From positions 1 to 48,981 of the forward strand of contig NZ_JACEGD010000044.1 of the NCBI RefSeq assembly GCF_016031635.1: a DNA stretch of 48,981 nt. The letters are read 5' to 3'. The notes beneath the pieces were generated by a model. It saw nothing but the letters and a program-made list of their open reading frames with translations, was not told where the DNA came from and searched no databases. A program made the translations under genes and the position numbers. The DNA is from Bradyrhizobium diversitatis (lineage in GTDB: Bacteria > Pseudomonadota > Alphaproteobacteria > Rhizobiales > Xanthobacteraceae). Positions 40,958 through 48,981 of this stretch are shown here, in pieces (position 1 is the first letter of the stretch; every line of letters begins with the position of its first letter).

Positions 40958-42040
40958 ATGCCAGAGTCCCCCCAGCCGTTCATGAAACAACTGCGTAACA
41001 ACGTCATCCGCGCCGGGCTGGGAGCACTCTATTTCAGCGGAGCGCACCACCTGTTGCGCCCACTTTTGTCGGGCGTCGGCGCCATCTTCATGCTGCACCA
41101 TGTGCGGCCTGCCCGCGAGGCTGCGTTCCAGCCGAACCGGCATCTCGAAGTCACGCCCGAATTCCTGCGGGCGACGCTGTGCCATTTGCGCTCGCGCGAC
41201 ATCGACATCGTCAGCATGGACGAGTTGCATGAGCGGCTGGTGCAGGGCCGGTTCGACCGCCGCTTCGCCGCCTTCACCTTCGACGATGGGTATCGGGACA
41301 ATCTGGACCATGCATTGCCGGTGTTGCGCGAATTTGACGCGCCGCTGACGGTCTATGTCGCGAGCGATTTTGCGGAAGGGACCGGACGATTGTGGTGGAC
41401 GGCGCTGGAGGCCGTGATCGCCAAAGCCGAGCAGGTCGACATCCAGATCGGAAATTCCGCGCTGCGGCTGGATGCCACCACGCCTGCCGCCAAACAGGCA
41501 ACGTTCGATCGCCTGCACAACTGGCTGCGCGCGCTGCCGGGCGAGCACGACCTCAAGCGCGAGATCGAAGCGCTCTGCACGACGTACGACGTCGACATGG
41601 AAGCGCTGTGCCGCAGCCTGTGCCTGTCCTGGGCCGAGGTGAAGACATTTGCCGCCGATCCGCTGGTCACGATCGGCGCGCATAGTGTCAGCCATTGCAA
41701 CCTCGCCAAGCAGGCGGAAGACATCGCCGCGCAGGAGATGACCGCGAGCCGCGCGCGGATCGAGCAGGTGTTGGAGCGCCCCGTGTTGCACCTCGCCTAT
41801 CCCTATGGCGATCGCGAGGCCGCGGGGATGCGCGAATTCGCCCTTGCCGCATCCGCCGGCTTCAAGACCGCGGTGACGACACGGCCCGGCATGCTGTTCG
41901 CGGAGAATGCCGGCCACATGACCGCGCTGCCCCGCGTCTCGCTCAACGGCAACTACCAGGACGCGCGCATCCTGCCGGTGCTGACCTCAGGCGCCGCGAC
42001 CGCGATGTGGAACGGTTTTCGCCGGATCGCGGCGGCGTAG
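40958..42040 (+). CDS. Polysaccharide deacetylase family protein
   Basis: 360 residues from ATG 40958 (GAGG 5 to 8 nt upstream). The NodB-type motif is AFTFDDGYRDNLDHALPVL with the metal and catalytic aspartates DD; a second block is YVASDF, and a later AYPYGDREAAG matches the region after the catalytic histidine. The canonical HxxxH motif appears as HSVSHCN. No signal peptide is obvious, though residues 20-50 are moderately hydrophobic. Possible targets are a surface polysaccharide or lipid-linked sugar. It diverges from the OmpA operon. Confidence 0.88.
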   Translation: MPESPQPFMKQLRNNVIRAGLGALYFSGAHHLLRPLLSGVGAIFMLHHVRPAREAAFQPNRHLEVTPEFLRATLCHLRSRDIDIVSMDELHERLVQGRFDRRFAAFTFDDGYRDNLDHALPVLREFDAPLTVYVASDFAEGTGRLWWTALEAVIAKAEQVDIQIGNSALRLDATTPAAKQATFDRLHNWLRALPGEHDLKREIEALCTTYDVDMEALCRSLCLSWAEVKTFAADPLVTIGAHSVSHCNLAKQAEDIAAQEMTASRARIEQVLERPVLHLAYPYGDREAAGMREFALAASAGFKTAVTTRPGMLFAENAGHMTALPRVSLNGNYQDARILPVLTSGAATAMWNGFRRIAAA

Positions 42041-42054
42041 CTGCAAACTCCGCT

Positions 42055-42214
42055 GTCGTCCCGGACAAGCGCGCCCTCAGCGCGCGCAGATCCGGGACCC
42101 ATACCGCGTGATCTCTCAATTGATGTTGATAGAAGTACCGGACGACGAGCCGTCGCCAAATTGCGCCCTGTAGCTATGGGTCCCGGATCTGCGCTTACGC
42201 TTGTCCGGGACGAC
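42055..42214. repeat. Long palindromic repeat, copy 3 (GTCGTCCCGG family)
   Basis: Left end GTCGTCCCGGACAAGCGCGC and CAGATCCGGGACCCAT; right end ATGGGTCCCGGATCTGCGCT and CTTGTCCGGGACGAC, nearly identical to the copy at 30589-30742 and related to 27215-27367. The middle (42105-42165) is unrelated. It follows the deacetylase stop by 14 bp. Confidence 0.85.
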
Positions 42215-42322
42215 ACCGAGTTGGTCGACCCGCTGTCATGCCCCACTCCGATCCCATCCCCAGCGCGTTCCTTGACTCCCCTTCCCGCCCCGCCCAAAAC
42301 AGCGCCAACCAAGGGAGGCACC

Positions 42323-43135
42323 ATGTTCAACGATCTGTTCTCGCTCAAAGGCCGTGTCGCGCTGGTGACCGGCGGCTCGCGCGGCATCGGCAAGATGATC
42401 GCGGCTGGATTTCTCAGCGCCGGCGCGGCAAAGGTCTACATCACCGCGCGCAAGGCTGGGCCGTGCGAGGAGACCGCCAAGGCGCTCACCGCACAATATG
42501 ACGGCGAATGCATCGCGCTGCCGATCGACATGTCCACGGTCGCCGGCTGCGATCTGCTGGCGAGCGAATTTAAGAAGCGCGAATCCAGGCTCGACATCCT
42601 CGTCAACAATGCAGGCGCGGCCTGGGGCGCGGCGTTCGACGAATTTCCGGAGAGCGGCTGGGACAAGGTGATGAACCTCAACGTCAAGGCGCCGTTCTTC
42701 CTGACCAAGGCGCTGGCCGGCCCCCTGCGCGCGGCAGCAAGCGCGGAGCAGCCGGCGAAAGTGATCAACATCGCCTCGATCGACGGCATCTTCGTCAATC
42801 CGATGGAGACCTATTCCTACGCCGCGAGCAAGGCGGGGCTGATCCATTTGACCCGCCGCATGGCGGTGAAGCTCATCTCCGACCATGTCGTGGTCACGGC
42901 CATCGCGCCGGGCCCGTTCCAGTCCGACATGAACCGTGCCGCGCGCGACCATGGCGACGAGGTCGCAACGCGCGTGCCCGCGGGCCGCATCGGCACCGAC
43001 GAAGACATGGCGGGCGCCGCGATCTATCTCGCCTCGCGCGCCGGCGACTACGTGGTCGGCGCGACCATCGCGGTCGATGGCGGCATCGTCTATGCGAATG
43101 CGGGGATCAAGGGCAGCGGGTGGGATAGCGACTGA
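42323..43135 (+). CDS. SDR-family oxidoreductase
   Basis: 270 residues from ATG 42323 with GGGAGG 6 nt upstream. The NAD(P)-binding motif is TGGSRGIG (16-23), NNAG follows in DILVNNAGAAWG, and the catalytic Y166 and K170 are in YSYAASKAGL. The C-terminus VVGATIAVDGGIVYANAG is typical. Among SDRs it resembles 3-oxoacyl-ACP-reductase-like enzymes and related dehydrogenases; the alanine at TARKAG after the second strand does not decide NADH or NADPH. The substrate is unknown. Confidence 0.92.
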   Translation: MFNDLFSLKGRVALVTGGSRGIGKMIAAGFLSAGAAKVYITARKAGPCEETAKALTAQYDGECIALPIDMSTVAGCDLLASEFKKRESRLDILVNNAGAAWGAAFDEFPESGWDKVMNLNVKAPFFLTKALAGPLRAAASAEQPAKVINIASIDGIFVNPMETYSYAASKAGLIHLTRRMAVKLISDHVVVTAIAPGPFQSDMNRAARDHGDEVATRVPAGRIGTDEDMAGAAIYLASRAGDYVVGATIAVDGGIVYANAGIKGSGWDSD

Positions 43136-43680
43136 TCCGGCGGGGCCCCGAACCAAAACGTCGAAAACAACCCCATGCACAGTAGAATGCGCCTTGATCG
43201 GCAAGGGATTTTCGAGCGGCACGGTAACGACAATTGCAGCCGCGATCAGCTTGACACGTCGGGCAAAACACGTGTCGAGCTGAGGCGTGTGTACTCAGAA
43301 TCCATCAGTGTCGATGGAGGCACGGCGACGTCCGCTTTCCGCTCGAAGACGTGCATTGGCTGCCCCAGCGGTCGAATCGCGTGGGTTTGGCTCCCTGGCG
43401 ACGACTTCCGTTCTCCAGAGGCGAACACCGTCGCGCCCACTCGGCACGTCTCGAACGGGCCCAGCCGGCAACATACTGTTGTTGCTTAAAGTAAAAGGCC
43501 CAACTGAGCGGCCTTTGTGTCAGAGAACCTGACGGTATTGCTCCGATCCAGCGCAGGCGCAATCGCGTCTAGACGCCCTGGGCACGTTCACGGCGCGCTG
43601 AAATTTCCCAGCACCTGTCGCGAAATCCTAGGGTAGACTGGTTGGGGTGCTCTTCGGAGGGATGCGGCCAGGAGGCGCCC
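43136..43680. other. Gene-poor boundary region
   Basis: 545 bp without a supported gene. The first 130 bp (AACAACCCCATGCACAGTAG and TTGACACGTCGGGCAAAAC) look like an intergenic sequence I have seen repeated in Bradyrhizobium (unverified). Further on there is a 7-bp inverted repeat, AAAGGCC (43494-43500) with GGCCTTT. Frames of 60 to 115 codons here are Arg/Ser-rich and overlap on both strands. It marks the change from the ordinary chromosome to the less typical right end. Confidence 0.45.
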
Positions 43681-44427
43681 ATGAATGTTACAGCTTGGCT
43701 GCACGGTCTAGGGCTGGGGCGATACGAACAGGCGTTCCGGGAGAACGACATTGACGCTTCGGTCCTTGCCCGCCTCACGGGCGACGATCTAATCGGGATT
43801 GGCGTCGCCTCGGTGGGTCACCGCCGCAAGCTGCTTACCGCTATCGCGGAGTTGCGTGACGGACCGACGCCGACGCCGCGCCCTGTCCCAAGCGCACCCG
43901 CCGCGACACCGAGGTTGGCTTCGCCGCTTCCGGATGCTGAGCGGCGGCAGGTGACAGTGCTATTCGCTGACATCGCCGGCTACACGAAACTCGCCGACGA
44001 ACTCGACGCTGAGGAAGTCCACACCCTCCTTGAAAGCTTCTTCGATCTTGCCGACGCAAGCGTCGTCGATCACGGTGGTACTGTTGACAAGCACATCGGT
44101 GATTGCGTGATGGCTGTCTTCGGTGCCCCGGTAGCATATGGCAACGATCCTGAGCGATGCGTCCAGGCGGCCCTCGATATCGGAAGCCGCATGCCGGTGG
44201 TCGCGGCCGATCTTGCCCGCCCTATTAGCGTGCACATCGGCATTGCCAGTGGCGAAGTCATGGCCAGCGATACCGGCAGCGCACGCCACGTTGAATACAC
44301 TGTCACCGGCGAATCCGTAAATCTCGCCTCACGACTGAAGGATTATGGCGCCCCCGGGCGAAATCTTCATTTCAGATTCGCTCTACCGTGCCCTGGCCGA
44401 ACGGGTCGACTGCTCCGACGTCGGTGA
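43681..44427 (+). CDS. SAM-domain/adenylate cyclase half of a frameshifted regulator
   Basis: 248 residues from ATG 43681 (GGAGG 5 nt upstream). Residues 1-60 are a sterile-alpha-motif domain (AWLHGLGLGRYEQAFREN and LARLTGDDLIGIGV). A Pro-rich linker follows, then a class III nucleotide cyclase core: metal aspartates in LFADIAGYTKLAD and HIGDCVMAVFG, and EYTVTGESVNLASRLKD. The frame then runs out of register: after KDYGAPG it reads nonsense to a stop at 44427. The rest of the domain continues in the +1 frame (next entry). Removing one C from the C5 run at 44351-44355 joins the two into one protein of about 1,110 residues. Confidence 0.85.
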   Translation: MNVTAWLHGLGLGRYEQAFRENDIDASVLARLTGDDLIGIGVASVGHRRKLLTAIAELRDGPTPTPRPVPSAPAATPRLASPLPDAERRQVTVLFADIAGYTKLADELDAEEVHTLLESFFDLADASVVDHGGTVDKHIGDCVMAVFGAPVAYGNDPERCVQAALDIGSRMPVVAADLARPISVHIGIASGEVMASDTGSARHVEYTVTGESVNLASRLKDYGAPGRNLHFRFALPCPGRTGRLLRRR

Positions 44428-47017
44428 GCTCACCATCAAAGGGCTCGCAAAGCCGGTAAGAGTGTGGCGACTGCACGCCCTTCGCAAACCGGCCCGCTCC
44501 AGCCGCCAAGCCTTTGTTGGACGGCACCGCGAACTAAGGGAGCTCGAAGCGGCGCTCGTCCGGTGCCGGAACACGCTACACGGCCGGACCATCTACATCC
44601 GCGGTGAGGCTGGCATCGGCAAGACCCGCCTGCTCGAGCAGTTTCGGACAACCGCCGAGAGGCAGAACTTCGCCTGCCACGGCGGGCTGGTGCTCGACTT
44701 CGGAATGGGCTCCGGCCAGGACGCAATCCGCTCTCTCGTCCGCAGCCTGCTCGGTTTGTCGGGCGAGAGCAGCGAGGAAGAGATCTCTGTTGCTGCTGAG
44801 AAGACCATTGCGGATGGCATGCTCGCTAACGAGCGACGAGTGTACCTGAATGACCTCCTCAACCTACCGCAGCCGACTGGACTACGTACGCTATATGACG
44901 CCATGGATAATCCCGCCCGCAACCGCGGTAAGCGGGCGACCGTCACCGAACTTGTCACCAACGCGAGCGGCCATCGTCCTCTGCTGCTGGCAATTGAGGA
45001 CGTGCACTGGGCTGATCAGATGACCCTCGCTCATCTGTCGAACCTCGCTGAGACCGTCGCTGGATGTCCGGCGCTTCTGGTCATGACCTCGCGGCTCGAG
45101 CGCGACCTGCTTCAAGAGGCTTGGGTACCGACGATTGCCGGCCTGCCAATGGTGACGATCGACCTCGGCCCGCTTCAGCCAACCGAAGCCAACCGGCTCG
45201 CCGAGGCCTATTTCGGCGAAGTAGGCGAGCTCGCCCAGCGTTGTGTCGAACGGGCCGACGGGAATCCGCTGTTTTTGGAGCAACTGTTGCGGCACGCCGA
45301 GGAAAGCGCCGAGGGCAACGTCCCGGGGTCGATCCGGAGTCTGGTACAGGCGCGCTTAGATCGGCTTCCACTCTCCGACAAGCGGGCGCTGCAAGCAGCC
45401 TCGGTTCTCGGCCAGCGCTTTACTGCGGAAGCGTTGGCCGCCCTACTCGACCAGCCTGGCTGGAGTTGCGCCGGCCTGATGCGGCATCTCCTGGTGCGCT
45501 CGCAGGGCGATCACTTTCTTTTCGCCCACGCGCTGATTCAGGAAGGAGTCTACGACACCCTGCTCAGGAGCCGGCGCCGCGAGTTGCACCGCAAGGCGGC
45601 AGATTGGTTCAAGAGCCGTGACCTGATGTTGTGCGCACAGCATCTCGATCGAGGGGACGACGATGGCGCTCCGCGTGCCTTCCTGGAGGCAGCACGAGCG
45701 CAGGCTGCGGAGTACCGGACCGAACGGGCCCTACGTCTCGTCGAGCGCGGAGTAGCCTTGGCTAACAACCGGGCCGATCTAAGCGCACTGCATCTGCTTC
45801 GGGGCGAAATCCTGCATGACCTCGGTCTAATCCCAGAATCGATTGCTGCTTTTGAGCAGGCCCTGGCAGTGGCCGATGCTGACATCGAGAGGTGTCGAGC
45901 CTGGCTCGGGCTCGCTGCCGGCCTGCGCGTGACCGATCGTTTTGACGAGGCTTTTGCGATGCTGGACAAGGCCGCGAGCGCGGCTATGGACGATCTTTCG
46001 GCGGCGGAGCGCGCGCGGATCCACCATCTGCGTGGCAATCTCTGCTTCCCCCTCGGAAGGCTCGTCGAGTGCTTACATCAACATGAGCGCGCTCTCGACT
46101 GCGCCCGGATAGCCAGTTCGCCAGAGCTGGAGGCGCGCTCGCTTGGCGGGTTGGGCGATGCTGAATACGCGCGCGGCCGAATGGCCAGCGCTCATCGGCA
46201 CTTTAGCGGATGCGTGGAGCTGTCGGGCGGGTCTGGCCACGGGCGCATCGAAGTCGCCAACCTCAGTATGGTCGCGCATACCCAGGTGTACCTCAACGAT
46301 TTCTCCGAAGCACTCGCGACGAGCCAGATGGCAATTGAACTGGCAGCGCGGGTCGGGCATCACCGCGCGGAAATCATCGCCCATAACGCGGCGTGCAACG
46401 TGTTTCGCACGACAGGCGAGTTTGCGCGTGCGAAGATTCATGCCGATCGGGCGCTGCTCCTCGCTCAACGTCTTGGCGCCAAACGGTTTGAGGCTGTAAG
46501 CCTCAACGATCTAGCGATGGTCGCCCGCTCAGAAGCGAGCAAGGCGGAGGCGATGGATTTGCTGCGCCGCGCCTTGATGATCGCCCGGGAGACCGGAATG
46601 ACTTTTGTGGGTCCGTGGATCCTGGGCCATCTCGCGGTCACAACTGATGATTCCGTTGAGCTTCAAACGGCGCTGGCAGAAGGCGAGGATATTCTCCGCA
46701 AAGGCGCTGTCGCCCACAATCATCTGTGGTTCTTCCGATACGCGGTTGAAGCATCGCTGCACTCGCAGGATTGGAAAGGCGCGGAGCGCTATAGTGCTGC
46801 CCTGGAGGATTTTACCCGGGCAGAGCCGCTACCCTGGGCCAACTTCTTTGTTCGATATGGACGCACTGTTTGTGCACTTGGTCGGGGTCGTTCCGAACAG
46901 GTAACGACATGGCAACTTCGGGACCTGTTGGTAGAAGCCGAGCGCCTGGGCATCGGTCCTGCGCTTGGGCCGCTGGCTTTGGTCGAACGGCCCCGCCAGC
47001 AAGACAGTCTGACGTGA
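44345..47017 (+). CDS. AAA-type ATPase/TPR half of the frameshifted cyclase regulator
   Basis: 890 residues in the +1 frame. It opens with the missing end of the cyclase domain (PGEIFISDSLYRALAERVDC and GELTIKGLAKPVRVW). Next is an AAA ATPase: FVGRHRELRELEAAL, Walker A GEAGIGKTRLL and Walker B LLLAIEDVHWADQ. The second half (about 450-850) consists of helical TPR-like repeats. Together with the N-terminal half this is the large cyclase-ATPase-TPR signalling architecture common in Bradyrhizobium and other soil bacteria. The ATG at 44345 has AGGA just 2 nt upstream, so separate translation by coupling is possible but unlikely. Confidence 0.85.
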   Translation: MAPPGEIFISDSLYRALAERVDCSDVGELTIKGLAKPVRVWRLHALRKPARSSRQAFVGRHRELRELEAALVRCRNTLHGRTIYIRGEAGIGKTRLLEQFRTTAERQNFACHGGLVLDFGMGSGQDAIRSLVRSLLGLSGESSEEEISVAAEKTIADGMLANERRVYLNDLLNLPQPTGLRTLYDAMDNPARNRGKRATVTELVTNASGHRPLLLAIEDVHWADQMTLAHLSNLAETVAGCPALLVMTSRLERDLLQEAWVPTIAGLPMVTIDLGPLQPTEANRLAEAYFGEVGELAQRCVERADGNPLFLEQLLRHAEESAEGNVPGSIRSLVQARLDRLPLSDKRALQAASVLGQRFTAEALAALLDQPGWSCAGLMRHLLVRSQGDHFLFAHALIQEGVYDTLLRSRRRELHRKAADWFKSRDLMLCAQHLDRGDDDGAPRAFLEAARAQAAEYRTERALRLVERGVALANNRADLSALHLLRGEILHDLGLIPESIAAFEQALAVADADIERCRAWLGLAAGLRVTDRFDEAFAMLDKAASAAMDDLSAAERARIHHLRGNLCFPLGRLVECLHQHERALDCARIASSPELEARSLGGLGDAEYARGRMASAHRHFSGCVELSGGSGHGRIEVANLSMVAHTQVYLNDFSEALATSQMAIELAARVGHHRAEIIAHNAACNVFRTTGEFARAKIHADRALLLAQRLGAKRFEAVSLNDLAMVARSEASKAEAMDLLRRALMIARETGMTFVGPWILGHLAVTTDDSVELQTALAEGEDILRKGAVAHNHLWFFRYAVEASLHSQDWKGAERYSAALEDFTRAEPLPWANFFVRYGRTVCALGRGRSEQVTTWQLRDLLVEAERLGIGPALGPLALVERPRQQDSLT

Positions 47018-47177
47018 ATGTAGACAGAGCTGCTAGCGGAAGTCCGAGGCACATCATGAGACGTCATTTGTGCGATGACGTCCGCGATCACTGGTTTGCT
47101 AACGAACATCGGAAGACCCCACGATAGGAGCAACCTCAGACCTCATTGACGATCGCTGTGTGCAAGAGGAGGAGATC

Positions 47178-48563
47178 ATGCATGCCATTGCCATCGAAAC
47201 TTTTATCGGCAACATGCGCGGCCCCGTCATCAGGCAAACGGACGCCGATTATGACGGCGTGCGAAGCCTCTACAACGGGATGATCGATAAGAGACCCGTG
47301 ATGATTGCGCGATGCACCGATGTCGCTGATGTTGTCACTGCGGTCAATTTTGCGAGGCAGAACGATCTCGCGGTCGCGATCCGCGGAGGCGGCCACAACG
47401 GACCAGGCCTTGGCAGTGTCGATGACGGGCTGATGATCGACATGTCGATGATGAAAGGCGTGCGGGTCGATCCCACTGCACGTACCGTCCGCGTCGGTCC
47501 CGGCTGCACGCAGGGCGACGTGGATCACGCCACGCATGTTTACGGACTCGCTGTGCCGGCCGGCATCGTCTCTACCACGGGTATCGCCGGCCTCACGCTC
47601 GGCGGCGGCACCGGATACCTCACCCGGAAGTATGGCCTGACCATAGACAATCTGCTTGAGGCGGATGTCGTGCTTGCCGACGGCCGTATTGTCACCGCGA
47701 ACAAATCAGAGAACGCTGACCTCCACTGGGGCCTGCGCGGAGGCGGCGGCAATTTCGGTATTGTTACGAGCTTCCTGTTCCAGGCTCATCCGGTGACCAT
47801 GGTCTATGCCGGCCCAATCTTCTGGGATCTCAAGGATGCCCGGACCGTCATGCAGACGTACCGGCATTTCCTGCCTAGGGCGCCTGAAGAGCTTGCGGTC
47901 TTTGTCGGGTTAAAGACCGTTCCGCCGATGGAGCCGTTCCCGGCGGAGCATCAGGGCAAGCGCGCCTGCGCGATCATAGCCTGCTACAACGGCGCGACAG
48001 CAGACGGCCAGGCTGTCATGGCTAAATTGCTCTCTGAACTCCCCGCGCCGCTCTTCAACTGGATGGGCGAGATGTCCTATCCGGCCCTCCAGTCCATGTT
48101 CGATCCGTTCTTGCCGAAGGGCCTGCAATGGTACTGGCGCGGCGATTTCGTGAAAGAACTGACTGACGAAGCGATTGACGCCCATATCGCCCAGGCACAC
48201 AAACTACCGAGTCCGCTCTCACTCATGCATCTTTACCCGATCGACGCTGCAGTCCGTCGTGTCGGCAAGAGCGACACCGCCTGGAGCACGCGCGATGCGA
48301 CCTGGTCGATGGTTATCGCCGGGATCGATCCCAATCCGCAAAAGGCGGGCGAGATCACCCGCTGGACCAAGGGATACTGGGAGGCGGTGCATCCCTACTC
48401 GGCTAACGGTGGCTACGTGAACTTCATGATGGACGATGGAGATGACAACAGACTCAAGGCCACCTACGGGGACAATTACGATCGTCTCGTCGCCTTGAAA
48501 GCCAAATACGACCCGACGAATTTTTTCCGCGTGAATCAGAACATCAGACCGCTGCACTTGTAG
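47178..48563 (+). CDS. FAD-linked oxidoreductase (berberine-bridge-enzyme type)
   Basis: 461 residues from ATG 47178, with AGGAGGAG 4 nt upstream; a GTG at 47160 is less likely. N-terminal FAD_binding_4 domain with VAIRGGGHNGPG, whose histidine is the usual covalent FAD attachment site, then GLTLGGGTGYLTRKYGLTID and GLRGGGGNFGIVTSF. The C-terminus YDPTNFFRVNQNIRP is the BBE domain. The cysteine used for bicovalent attachment is not evident (STTGIAGLTLGGG), so single attachment is likely. Such enzymes oxidise sugars or aromatic and alkaloid-like substrates with oxygen. GC is slightly lower than in the left part of the window, in keeping with an acquired gene. Confidence 0.92.
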   Translation: MHAIAIETFIGNMRGPVIRQTDADYDGVRSLYNGMIDKRPVMIARCTDVADVVTAVNFARQNDLAVAIRGGGHNGPGLGSVDDGLMIDMSMMKGVRVDPTARTVRVGPGCTQGDVDHATHVYGLAVPAGIVSTTGIAGLTLGGGTGYLTRKYGLTIDNLLEADVVLADGRIVTANKSENADLHWGLRGGGGNFGIVTSFLFQAHPVTMVYAGPIFWDLKDARTVMQTYRHFLPRAPEELAVFVGLKTVPPMEPFPAEHQGKRACAIIACYNGATADGQAVMAKLLSELPAPLFNWMGEMSYPALQSMFDPFLPKGLQWYWRGDFVKELTDEAIDAHIAQAHKLPSPLSLMHLYPIDAAVRRVGKSDTAWSTRDATWSMVIAGIDPNPQKAGEITRWTKGYWEAVHPYSANGGYVNFMMDDGDDNRLKATYGDNYDRLVALKAKYDPTNFFRVNQNIRPLHL

Positions 48564-48600
48564 ACGGTGGCTGCGCGGTTGAGGCGTGCAAAGTCTTGTA

Positions 48601-48640
48601 AGAGCGTTCTTTTCGCCTTCATGGTTCGAAAGAACGCTCT
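48601..48640. terminator. Long inverted repeat after the FAD oxidoreductase
   Basis: AGAGCGTTCTTT (48601-48612) and AAAGAACGCTCT (48629-48640) pair perfectly for 12 bp around a CG-flanked loop. It begins 38 bp past the oxidoreductase stop and could end its transcript, though the T-run lies inside the stem rather than after it. It may instead belong to the adjacent IS element or a dispersed palindrome. Confidence 0.5.
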
Positions 48641-48769
48641 ACCATCATTTGCGTTCGCCGCTCTTGCCGTCCCTTCCGCTTCGGGTCCGATATTGTTGCA
48701 AAAGTCAGTTGAGACGAGCCAGCAAGCGTGATTCCGTTGTGTTGACGCGAATCGCGACGAGGTCGATCC

Positions 48770-48981
48770 ATGATGGGCCGTCTGAAGGGTGACCAAGGTC
48801 AACTGTTCTACGAGTTTCATCTCAGCGATGTAGTTCCCGAAGATCATCTGGTGCGGAAGATCGACACTGCTCTCGATCTATCCTGGCTTCGCAGCGAACT
48901 TGCTCCTCATTATTCGTCCATGGGTCGCCCGTCGATCGATCCGGAGCTGATGATCCGGATGTTGATCGTAGGGTATGTCTT
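48770..48981 (+). mobile_element. IS1182-like transposase, N-terminal part (cut by window edge)
   Basis: From ATG 48770 the frame reads MMGRLKGDQGQLFYEFHL, then SDVVPEDHLVRKIDTALDLS and MGRPSIDPELMIRMLIVGY, the highly conserved N-terminal domain of IS1182-family transposases (DUF772). It runs off the right edge. The left end of the element is probably near 48690-48710, where TATTGTTGCAAAAGTCAGTT looks like a terminal sequence; I could not test it without the other end. Confidence 0.88.

Noticed and set aside
44345..44360. Programmed +1 frameshift at the CCC-CC-G run joining cyclase and ATPase halves
   Set aside because: A programmed site usually has a strong stimulator or a rare or stop codon at the slip; none is seen, so mutation, phase variation or sequencing error is more likely. 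Kept only as a minor possibility.
48536..48847. 103-codon minus-strand frame at the IS1182-like end
   Set aside because: It spans the inverted repeat and the antisense of the transposase start and has no ribosome site.
1..48981. CRISPR array, rRNA genes or phage structural genes
   Set aside because: No regularly spaced short repeats, no rRNA-like segments and no phage-type genes were seen on either strand.

Overview
The window looks like chromosome of an alphaproteobacterium of the order Rhizobiales, most like Bradyrhizobium or a close relative. Reasons: high GC with strong third-position GC bias, a GcrA cell-cycle regulator with GANTC sites in front of it, an alphaproteobacterial SAM-II riboswitch before metZ, the long form of dCTP deaminase, the gene order phoR-pstSCAB-phoU-phoB, and several palindromic intergenic repeats of a kind I recall from Bradyrhizobium. 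All homology statements rest on reading motifs by eye; no search was run.

Layout. 1-287 is the tail of an IS5-like transposase. 634-9346 (minus) is a pentose locus: LacI-type regulator, xylulokinase, xylose isomerase, sugar ABC transporter (ATPase, permease, binding protein), an aldo/keto reductase and a lactonase-like amidohydrolase. Most of these genes overlap or nearly touch, and a 16-bp palindrome in front of the regulator is a candidate operator. 9440-11308 holds a GNAT/XRE-cupin pair, a ParE/ParD-type toxin-antitoxin pair and tRNA-Gly(CCC). 11482-18464 is a mixed housekeeping and accessory stretch: an alkyltransferase-like protein, AraC regulator, VOC and SRPBCC proteins, MATE pump, an unknown protein, a PAS protein and dCTP deaminase. 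18513-19887 is promoter, SAM-II riboswitch, intrinsic terminator and metZ, and the base pairing suggests a complete transcription-attenuation switch. 19959-22999 (minus) is an OpgC-like acyltransferase with two secreted SGNH proteins, one of which has lost every catalytic residue.

23197-23589 is apaG, apparently leaderless. Then come about 600 bp of gene-less, hairpin-rich DNA and a 546-codon ORF interrupted by an in-frame amber codon. 26102-29551 (minus) is argD-argF-hslO. gcrA follows, and then the full phosphate regulon locus on the minus strand (phoR, pstS, pstC, pstA, pstB, phoU, phoB, with a Pho box before pstS). 37609-42040 carries membrane and envelope genes: an LPG-synthase-type membrane protein, a BON-OmpA protein with a small membrane partner, and a polysaccharide deacetylase. 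42323-43135 is an SDR dehydrogenase.

From about 43140 to the end the DNA looks more accessory. There is a gene-poor 545 bp, then a SAM-domain/adenylate-cyclase/ATPase/TPR regulator split by a one-base frameshift in a C5 run, a berberine-bridge-type FAD oxidoreductase, and the start of an IS1182-like transposase at the window edge.

I did not find a wholly new multi-gene system. The strongest leads are the SAM-II attenuator logic at metZ, the OpgC locus with a pseudo-SGNH partner, the two interrupted genes (C5 frameshift and amber), the GANTC cluster before gcrA, and the long gene-less structured block at 23590-24200.
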